Positions 6,197 to 11,823 of a stretch of DNA of 13,786 nt are shown here, piece by piece. Below the pieces are notes generated by a model, which saw nothing but the letters and a program-made list of their open reading frames with translations, did no database searches and had not been told where the DNA came from. Within the stretch, counting starts at the first letter, position 1; every line of letters begins with the position of its first letter. The stretch comes from JBJHBY01 sp050485745 (GTDB lineage Bacteria > Pseudomonadota > Gammaproteobacteria > Pseudomonadales > CAMLJR01). The stretch spans positions 1 to 13,786 of the forward strand of contig JBJHBY010000076.1 of assembly GCA_050485745.1 (NCBI GenBank), written 5' to 3'. Position numbers and translations under genes: made by a program.

Positions 6197-8275
6197 TCAG
6201 ACGCGGGCGTAGCGCTCCCCGGCGGGCAGCCAGCGCCGGATCAGGGCACTGGCATGTGCGGGATTCCGCTGCAGGAAAGGCTGTGCATGGGCGCGGACCG
6301 CGTCCAGCAGAGCGGCATCCCGGGCCAGGTCGGCAATCCGCATCTGCAGCAGGCCAGTCTGGCGTGTACCGAGCAGCTCCCCGGGGCCGCGCAGGGCGAG
6401 GTCGCGCTCGGCAATGACGAACCCGTCCGTGCTCTCGCGCATCACCTGCAGGCGCTCCCGGCCGAGGCGGGACAGTGGCTTCTGGTAGAGCAGCAGGCAG
6501 TGGCTGGCGGCGTGGCCGCGACCGACCCGGCCGCGCAACTGGTGCAGCTGAGCCAGTCCCAGGCGCTCTGCATTCTCGATCACCATCAGGCTGGCATTGG
6601 CGACGTCGACGCCGACCTCGATCACCGTGGTTGCCACCAGCAGATGCAGCTCGCCGGCCTTGAAGGCCGCCATGGTTGCGGCCTTCTCCGGGCTTTTCAG
6701 GCGCCCGTGCAGCAGGCCGATGCGCAGCTCCGGCAGTTGTGCGCTGAGCTCTGTCCAGGTGGCTTCCGCTGCCTGGGCTTCCAGGGCTTCGGATTCCTCG
6801 ATCAGCGTACACACCCAGTACGCCTGGCGGCCGCCGTGGCAGGCCTCGCGCACCCGGGTGATCACGGCCTCGCGCCGTTCATTGGCGATGACTGCGGTGC
6901 TCACCGGCACGCGCCCGGGTGGGAGTTCGTCGATGACCGAGGTGTCGAGGTCGGCGTAGGCGCTCATTGCCAGGGTGCGGGGAATCGGGGTCGCGGTCAT
7001 GGTCAGCTGGTGAGGAACGCCTGCTGCCTTCTCGCTCAGGGCGAGACGCTGGTGGACCCCGAAGCGGTGCTGCTCGTCGACGATGACCAGGCCAAGACGG
7101 GCGAAACGCACTTGATCCTGAAACAGGGCGTGGGTGCCGATGGCGACGGCGACTTCCCCTGCGGCAATGCTCGCCAGCGCTTCACGGCGCTCCCGGGCTT
7201 TGCTGCGACCGCTGAGCCAGGCGATTTTCACACCCAGGGGGTCAAGCCAGCTGAGGAAGTTGTGCAGGTGCTGCTCCGCCAGCAGTTCGGTAGGCGCCAT
7301 CAGGGCTACCTGGTAATCACTGGCGACCGCGCGCAGTGCGGCCAGCGCGGCAACCACCGTTTTGCCGGCGCCGACATCCCCCTGCAGCAGGCGCAGCATG
7401 GGTTGTGGCTGGCGCAGATCGGCGTCGATTTCGGCAGCGACCCGGCGCTGGGCGCCGGTCAGCGGGAAGGGCAGTTGTTGCAGCAGACGCTGTTGCAGGG
7501 TGTCCGGGCCGCCCAGCACCGGTGCGCCGAGACGGCGTGTCTCGGCGCGCAGGCGTAGCAGGCTCAACTGATGGGCGAGGAGTTCCTCGAAAGCCAGGCG
7601 TTGCTGTGCCGGGTGGCGGCCGTCCGCCAGGGCCACGGGTGGTGTCGAGGCCGGCGGTGCGTGCAACAGGCGCAGGGCTGCCGCCAGGCCGATGCCGCCG
7701 CCGGGCAGCTGCGGGCCCGGGGGCAGGTAGTCCGGCAGGCTGTCTTCGTCCAGCAGGTCCAGCGCTGCTGCAGACAGGCGCCGCCACTGGGCCTGGCCGA
7801 TGCCCTCGGTACTGGGATAGACCGGGGTCAGGGTCTGTTCCAGCCCGGCTTCCGCGTCACCCTGCGGGTCGCGCAGGCGGTATTCGGGGTGGATCAGCTC
7901 CAGCCCCGAGGGGCCCCGCCGCGCCTCGCCGTAACAGCGCAGTCGCACGCCGGTTTGCAGCTGGTTGCGCTGGGCCTGGCTGAAGTGAAAGAAGCGCAGG
8001 GTGATGGTGCCGCTGCCGTCCTGCAACCTGCACACGAGGCTGCGGCGGCGCCCGAAAACCACGTCGGCCACCCGCACTTCGCCCTCGATGACGGCATCCT
8101 GCCCCGGCTGCAGCGCCGCGATGGGCACAACCCGGGTGCGGTCCTGGTAGCGCAGGGGCAGGCGGAACAGCACGACCTGCACGCTGTGACTCTCCAGCCC
8201 GGCCAGACGCGTGGCCAGCTGCGGGCCGACGCCGCGCAGGCGGGTGGCCGGCAGTTCGGCGAGATTCGCCGTCAC
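6197..8275 (-). CDS. recG: ATP-dependent DNA helicase RecG
   Basis: RecG remodels stalled replication forks and branched recombination intermediates, driving fork regression and Holliday-junction migration. The 692-residue protein has the usual length. In order it shows the N-terminal LRGVG and LPLRYQDRT segments, the OB-type wedge domain (about 60-150, with LRFFHFSQ), Walker A GDVGAGKT (299-306), DEQH (400-403), TATP (427-430), and later the motif V-VI region VIEVGVDV and QLRGRVGRG. I chose the GTG at 8275, whose GTGA overlaps the oxyR stop and which gives an N-terminus like other RecG proteins. A second GTG at 8299, inside oxyR, would add eight residues but has no better ribosome binding site. 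Overlap with oxyR means coupled translation and probably a shared promoter, as in Pseudomonas. Confidence 0.97.
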   Translation of the reverse strand: MTANLAELPATRLRGVGPQLATRLAGLESHSVQVVLFRLPLRYQDRTRVVPIAALQPGQDAVIEGEVRVADVVFGRRRSLVCRLQDGSGTITLRFFHFSQAQRNQLQTGVRLRCYGEARRGPSGLELIHPEYRLRDPQGDAEAGLEQTLTPVYPSTEGIGQAQWRRLSAAALDLLDEDSLPDYLPPGPQLPGGGIGLAAALRLLHAPPASTPPVALADGRHPAQQRLAFEELLAHQLSLLRLRAETRRLGAPVLGGPDTLQQRLLQQLPFPLTGAQRRVAAEIDADLRQPQPMLRLLQGDVGAGKTVVAALAALRAVASDYQVALMAPTELLAEQHLHNFLSWLDPLGVKIAWLSGRSKARERREALASIAAGEVAVAIGTHALFQDQVRFARLGLVIVDEQHRFGVHQRLALSEKAAGVPHQLTMTATPIPRTLAMSAYADLDTSVIDELPPGRVPVSTAVIANERREAVITRVREACHGGRQAYWVCTLIEESEALEAQAAEATWTELSAQLPELRIGLLHGRLKSPEKAATMAAFKAGELHLLVATTVIEVGVDVANASLMVIENAERLGLAQLHQLRGRVGRGHAASHCLLLYQKPLSRLGRERLQVMRESTDGFVIAERDLALRGPGELLGTRQTGLLQMRIADLARDAALLDAVRAHAQPFLQRNPAHASALIRRWLPAGERYARV

Positions 8276-9195
8276 GCCCTCGTCTGGGCGGGCGGGCACT
8301 GGCGGATCGCCTGGCTGAGAATGTCGATGGCCTGGTGCCGCGGAAAGCTGGCGCGCCAGGCCAGGGCCACGGTGCGCATGGGCTGTGGATCCTGGAATGG
8401 CCGCGTTACCAGAACGCCCTCACCGTAGGGAGCAACCTGGGCCGCCGACAGGGGCAATACGGAGATGCCGAGTCCGGAGGCGACCATATGCTTCAGCGTC
8501 TCCAGAGAGCTGCCCTCGACCACCGAGCGCAGGCGCTCGTCGGTGTTGCTCATGCCGCGTTTCAATCCCGGACAGGCGTCCAGCACCTGGTCGCGAAAGC
8601 AGTGGCCCTCGCCGAGCAGGAGCACGGTTTCCTTCTCCAGTTGCCGGGGGCTGATCGTCTCGCAGGCGGCAAGGGGGTGATTCCCCGGCATCAGCACCAC
8701 GAAGGGCTCGTCGTACAGTGACTGGGTGACGACATCGGACTCGGTGAAGGGCAGTGCGATGATGATGGCGTCGAGGTCCCCCGCGCGCAGTTTTTCACGC
8801 AGGATGGCGGTGAAGCTCTCTTCGATATAGAGCGGCATACTGGGTGCACAGCGCTGCAGGGCCGGCACGAAGCAGGGGAACAGATAGGGCCCCACGGTGA
8901 AGATCGCTCCCACGGCGAGGCGGCTGCCGAGGGGATCCTTGCCCTGGTCGGCGAGCTCGCGGATCTGTGCCGCCTGCTCCAGTACCAGCTGCGCCTGCTC
9001 AATGATGCGCTGCCCGGTGGGTGTGGGGCGGACCTGATTGCGGGAGCGTTCGAACAGGTTGACGTCCAGCTCCTCCTCGAGCTTCTTCACGGCGATGCTC
9101 AGGGTGGGTTGGCTGACATGGCATTTTTCGGCGGCTTTGCCGAAGTGGCCGGTCTGGTAGAGGGCCACGATATAGCGCAGTTCGGTCAGGGTCAT
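8272..9195 (-). CDS. oxyR: Hydrogen peroxide sensor and regulator OxyR
   Basis: OxyR is a LysR-family cytoplasmic regulator that forms a disulfide on contact with peroxide and then activates catalase, peroxiredoxin and related genes. The 307-residue protein has the N-terminal winged helix-turn-helix (about 1-60, with AAEKCHVSQPTLSIAVKKLE) followed by the substrate-binding-like sensor domain. The redox cysteines sit at C199 (GHCFRDQ) and C208 (DAC), the same numbers as in E. coli OxyR, so this is a true OxyR and not just a LysR homologue. The ATG at 9195 fits the family N-terminus although no clear Shine-Dalgarno precedes it. recG overlaps its 3' end. The palindrome just upstream suggests autoregulation. 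Confidence 0.97.
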   Translation of the reverse strand: MTLTELRYIVALYQTGHFGKAAEKCHVSQPTLSIAVKKLEEELDVNLFERSRNQVRPTPTGQRIIEQAQLVLEQAAQIRELADQGKDPLGSRLAVGAIFTVGPYLFPCFVPALQRCAPSMPLYIEESFTAILREKLRAGDLDAIIIALPFTESDVVTQSLYDEPFVVLMPGNHPLAACETISPRQLEKETVLLLGEGHCFRDQVLDACPGLKRGMSNTDERLRSVVEGSSLETLKHMVASGLGISVLPLSAAQVAPYGEGVLVTRPFQDPQPMRTVALAWRASFPRHQAIDILSQAIRQCPPAQTRA

Positions 9196-9217
9196 GGCTG
9201 GCGCGTGGGTCTCTGTT

Positions 9218-9244
9218 ATTGATAATGTCTATGCAATTATCAAT
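9218..9244. promoter_or_regulatory. Perfect 9-bp inverted repeat, candidate OxyR operator
   Basis: ATTGATAAT (9218-9226) and ATTATCAAT (9236-9244) are exact reverse complements separated by nine bases, in the AT-rich gap between the divergent oxyR and SDR genes. Within it, ATTG-N7-CTAT (9218-9232) matches the OxyR half-site pattern ATAG-N7-CTAT at seven of eight fixed positions. The second half of the full four-element OxyR site is poor. LysR-type regulators commonly bind such sites upstream of their own gene and the divergent neighbour. The repeat is seen directly; its use by OxyR is inference. Confidence 0.6.
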
Positions 9245-9247
9245 CAA
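9219..9247 (-). promoter_or_regulatory. Candidate oxyR-recG promoter overlapping the operator
   Basis: Reading the minus strand, TTGATT (9247-9242) and TATCAA (9224-9219) are separated by 17 bases and match the -35 and -10 consensus at four of six positions each. Transcription would start near 9212, about 17 bases before the oxyR ATG. Because the repeat is symmetrical, a weaker mirror-image promoter (TTGATA 9219-9224, AATCAA 9242-9247) could serve the SDR gene. Both would be covered by a regulator bound to the palindrome. Confidence 0.4.
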
Positions 9248-9270
9248 ATGTGTGCGGGGTCAATCGAATT

Positions 9271-10152
9271 ATGCCGAATGTCCTGGTGGTGGGCTGTGGT
9301 GATCTCGGCCAGTACCTGGCAACCTGTCTGCCCGCGGATCGCTGGCGCTTGCTCGGTGCGCGCCGCAACCCGGAGTGTCTGCCACCCGGGATTCAGCGGG
9401 TGCCCCTCGATGTCACCTCCGCGGCCTCGGTGGCTTCCCTGCAGGAGCTCGAATTCGAGCATGTGGTGGTGACGCTGACACCCGCCGGTCGTTCCGAGGC
9501 GGGGTATCGCGAGGTCTTTGATATCGGCCTGGGTCACCTGCTGGACGTGCTGGCGGCGCGGCCACCCCGCAGCCTGTTGTTTGTCTCCAGTACCGCGGTG
9601 TATCACCAGGACGATGGCAGCTGGGTGGACGAGAGCAGCCTGACGCGGCCCCGACGCTACAACGGGCAAGTCCTGCTGCAGGCCGAACAGCGCCTCGAGG
9701 GCTGGCCGGGTGCCGTGATCCTGCGCCCTGGCGGCATCTATGGCCCGGGGCGCGGCGCCCTGCTGCGCCGTGTCGCCCGTGGCGAGATCGCCCCGGCACA
9801 ACCCCTGCGCTACACCAACCGTATTCATCGTGATGATCTGTCGGGTTTCATGGCGCACCTGCTGCACCATGCCGAAGCCGGCACGGCGCTTGAACCCTGC
9901 TATTGCGTGGTCGACAGCGATCCGGCACCGGCGCATGAGGTCGAGACGTGGCTGGCGAAGCGCCTGGGCGTTACGCCGTCGGCCATCTCATCGGGCACAT
10001 CGGATCCTGTGCGCGGAGCCAACAAACGGGTCAGCAACCGGCGCCTGCTGCACACTGGCTATGTGCTGCGCTACCCGGGCTACCGCCAGGGGTATGCGGC
10101 ATTGCTGGAGCAGGGCTCTGGCCAGGCCGTCGGATCGACGTGCCCGGAATGA
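9271..10152 (+). CDS. Atypical SDR / NAD-dependent epimerase-like protein
   Basis: The 293-residue soluble protein has a Rossmann fold with GCGDLG (8-13) near the N-terminus and resembles the YeeZ-type atypical short-chain dehydrogenases. Landmarks are LLFVSSTAVY (102-111), LRPGGIYGPGR (151-161) and NRIHRDDL (183-190). The usual YxxxK catalytic pair is not evident: the likely tyrosine region reads YNGQV (130-134), with no lysine. It may therefore bind a nucleotide without classical dehydrogenase chemistry. The ATG at 9271 starts the Rossmann strand directly; an in-frame ATG at 9250 would add seven unlikely residues. It is divergent from oxyR and shares its 75-base upstream region, so peroxide control is possible. 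The substrate is unknown. Confidence 0.85.
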   Translation: MPNVLVVGCGDLGQYLATCLPADRWRLLGARRNPECLPPGIQRVPLDVTSAASVASLQELEFEHVVVTLTPAGRSEAGYREVFDIGLGHLLDVLAARPPRSLLFVSSTAVYHQDDGSWVDESSLTRPRRYNGQVLLQAEQRLEGWPGAVILRPGGIYGPGRGALLRRVARGEIAPAQPLRYTNRIHRDDLSGFMAHLLHHAEAGTALEPCYCVVDSDPAPAHEVETWLAKRLGVTPSAISSGTSDPVRGANKRVSNRRLLHTGYVLRYPGYRQGYAALLEQGSGQAVGSTCPE

Positions 10153-10166
10153 AGGGCCGGGATCCC

Positions 10167-10195
10167 TTGTCGGTCCCGTGCAAAGCGCGAATAAT
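10167..10195 (+). promoter_or_regulatory. Candidate promoter for the binding-protein operon
   Basis: TTGTCG (10167-10172, four of six matches) and AATAAT (10190-10195, five of six) are separated by 17 bases, in the 98-base gap after the SDR gene. Transcription would begin near 10202, about 49 bases before the ATG at 10251. This suggests that the binding protein and its small partner can be expressed apart from the SDR gene. Confidence 0.4.
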
Positions 10196-10250
10196 GCGAC
10201 AGGTACACGGTGTCGCGGCGCCGATCAATGAATAGCGAAGGGAGTGAGCG

Positions 10251-11057
10251 ATGAAGTCTGTGGCTGCGGGGCGCTGGGCCCTGGTTCTGTTCATGCTGGC
10301 CTGGTTGCTGCCGGCACAAGCCGAACCACGCACCATGCAGGGCATGCTCGCTGCGGGCGAGCTGCGCATCGGCGTCTCGCTGTATGCGCCCTGGGCGATG
10401 CGGACGGGCAATGGCGAGCTGGCGGGTTCCGAGGTGGACATGGGGCGCCGCCTTGCCGAGGACATGGGGCTGAAGGCTGTGTTCCGCCCCTATGACTGGG
10501 ATGCGTTGATCGACGCCCTGGTCGGCGGCGAAGTGGATGTCATCATCGCAGGCATGTCGGTGACCCCGCAGCGTGCTCTCAAGGTCGCCTTCAGCCGTCC
10601 CTATGCCAGCTCCGGCGTCAGTATCGCCACCAATACACGTCTGACCGGCGAGTTTCGCAGCCTTGGCGACCTCAATCAGGACGATGTGGCGATTGCAGTG
10701 ATCGAGGGCACCCTGTCCGCCGACCTGGCGCGACGGGTGTTCGATCGTGCCGCGATCAAGTCGTTCCGGGACGAGGAGCGTGTCGAGCGCGCCCTGCTGG
10801 AGGGCCTGGTCCACGCCTATGTGCGCTCGGAGCCGGTGCCACGCTTTCTGGCATTGCGCCATCCGGAGGTGATTGATGTGCCGCTGGGTCAGCCGTTGAT
10901 GTCCAGCCGCGAAGCGTTTGCGGTGCGCAAGGGTGACCCGGATTGGGTCAACTTCCTCGATGCCTGGATCGTGGCGCGGGAGGACGACGCCTGGATTGCG
11001 AGCACGCGACGCTACTGGTTCGACAGCCTCGACTGGCGCGAGGAGGTGGCGCAATGA
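10251..11057 (+). CDS. Periplasmic substrate-binding protein, family 3 (SBP_bac_3)
   Basis: The 268-residue protein has a signal peptide (basic start, hydrophobic core 10-20, likely cleavage after AQA at 24) and a family 3 solute-binding domain. Recognisable parts are GELRIGVSLYAPW (36-48), GSEVDMGRRLAEDMG (59-73), the W83...L90 helix, GGEVDVIIAGMSVTPQRALKVAFSRPY in two pieces around 92-118, and R108, which in this family grips the ligand carboxylate. The segment that usually reads GxxDAxxxD, with an aspartate binding the alpha-amino group, reads GLVHAYVRS (185-193), so a normal amino acid ligand is doubtful. No permease or ATPase gene lies nearby, making it an orphan. The start at 10251 follows GAAGGGAG with six-base spacing. 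The stop overlaps the next start by four bases (ATGA). Ligand unknown. Confidence 0.88.
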   Translation: MKSVAAGRWALVLFMLAWLLPAQAEPRTMQGMLAAGELRIGVSLYAPWAMRTGNGELAGSEVDMGRRLAEDMGLKAVFRPYDWDALIDALVGGEVDVIIAGMSVTPQRALKVAFSRPYASSGVSIATNTRLTGEFRSLGDLNQDDVAIAVIEGTLSADLARRVFDRAAIKSFRDEERVERALLEGLVHAYVRSEPVPRFLALRHPEVIDVPLGQPLMSSREAFAVRKGDPDWVNFLDAWIVAREDDAWIASTRRYWFDSLDWREEVAQ

Positions 11058-11392
11058 GATCCCGTGATGTTGTGCGCCCGGGCCTGATGGCCCTGGCGTT
11101 GCTGCTGCCCCAGGCGCTGCTGGCGCAGCCCGGAGCGGATTCGCGCCAGCTCGACGGCGACGCCTACCGAACCGAGCTGGAGGAAATCATCGTGCGCGGC
11201 GCGGCACCACGCTGGACCGGGCCGGACGAAGAGATGCGCACCGATACACGCTTCCGCCTGCCAGAGCACACCAGCCCGCCGCCCCTGCAGCTGTTCCCCG
11301 CCTATGACAAGGAGGAGCACGAGCAGTACAGGAGCGTGCGCGACCGCAAGGGCGAGACACCGGAAATCAGGCTGTTCGAGCTGCAGTTCTAG
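11054..11392 (+). CDS. Small exported protein with a TonB-box-like segment
   Basis: I do not recognise this 112-residue protein. It begins with a signal peptide (basic start, hydrophobic core about 10-23, likely cleavage near LLA/QPG at 24-25). The mature part is short, charged and rich in Pro, Glu and Arg, with no clear fold. LEEIIVRG (42-49) resembles the TonB box near the N-terminus of TonB-dependent receptors, and the last residues (LFELQF) end in phenylalanine with partly alternating hydrophobics, like an outer-membrane beta-signal. There is no room for a barrel. The ATG overlaps the stop of the binding-protein gene (ATGA) and is preceded by AGGAGG at 11041-11046 with seven-base spacing, an excellent ribosome binding site. 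This is good evidence that it is translated, coupled to the binding protein. Function unknown. Confidence 0.75.
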   Translation: MRSRDVVRPGLMALALLLPQALLAQPGADSRQLDGDAYRTELEEIIVRGAAPRWTGPDEEMRTDTRFRLPEHTSPPPLQLFPAYDKEEHEQYRSVRDRKGETPEIRLFELQF

Positions 11393-11406
11393 CGGTGAAC
11401 TCCGCT
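11391..11406. terminator. Weak hairpin between convergent genes
   Basis: AGCGG (11391-11395) and CCGCT (11402-11406) form a 5-bp stem with a six-base loop. They start within the stop codon of the small exported protein and lie in the 19-base gap before the end of ridA. There is no T-tract. The converging genes need transcription to stop somewhere here, but this structure is marginal. Confidence 0.25.
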
Positions 11407-11411
11407 GCCTG

Positions 11412-11795
11412 TCAGATAACGAGAATGGCCTCGACCTCGATGCTGGCGCCGCGCGGCAGCGCCGCAACCTGTACGCAGGCGCGGGCGGGGTAGGGCTCCC
11501 GAAAGAACTGCTTCATCACCTCGTTGACGGCACCGAAGTCGCCAAGGTCGGTGAGGGAGATGTTGATCTTCACCGCATCCCCGAGGTCGCCACCGGCTGC
11601 CTGGGCCACTGCCGCCAGATTGCTGAATACCTGGGTGGCCTGGACCTCGATGCCGCCCTCGACCAGCTCCATGCTCTCCGGATGCAGCGGGATCTGGCCG
11701 GAAAGGTAGACGGTGTTGCCGGCCTTGACCGCCTGTGAATAGGGTCCGATGGCCGCCGGGGCCTTGCTGGTGGAAATAATGGCCTTGTTGTTCAC
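11412..11795 (-). CDS. ridA: RidA family enamine/imine deaminase
   Basis: RidA hydrolyses reactive 2-aminoacrylate and similar enamines/imines released by PLP enzymes such as threonine dehydratase, protecting other enzymes from damage; it works as a cytoplasmic trimer. The 127-residue protein has the normal length and signature segments IGPYSQAV (16-23), YLSGQIPLHP (30-39) and YPARACVQVAALP (102-114). The catalytic arginine is R105 and the acidic partner E120, the same positions as in E. coli RidA. The start codon is GTG at 11795, supported by AAGGGAG six bases upstream. It follows spoT by 28 bases on the same strand, an arrangement known from Pseudomonas and other gammaproteobacteria, so cotranscription is likely. 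Confidence 0.96.
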   Translation of the reverse strand: MNNKAIISTSKAPAAIGPYSQAVKAGNTVYLSGQIPLHPESMELVEGGIEVQATQVFSNLAAVAQAAGGDLGDAVKINISLTDLGDFGAVNEVMKQFFREPYPARACVQVAALPRGASIEVEAILVI

Positions 11796-11823
11796 CTGCT
11801 GCTCCCTTCTGTGCAGGGCGCCG

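Noticed and set aside
6173..7558. Open frame of 461 codons on the plus strand, and a similar one at 7571-8428
   Set aside because: Both are antisense to recG, with shadow composition and no recognisable domains.
10152..10178. Short overlapping hairpins after the SDR gene (AAGGG/CCCTT, CGGGA/TCCCG)
   Set aside because: The stems are only five bases, mutually exclusive and without a T-tract, so they are not convincing as a terminator.
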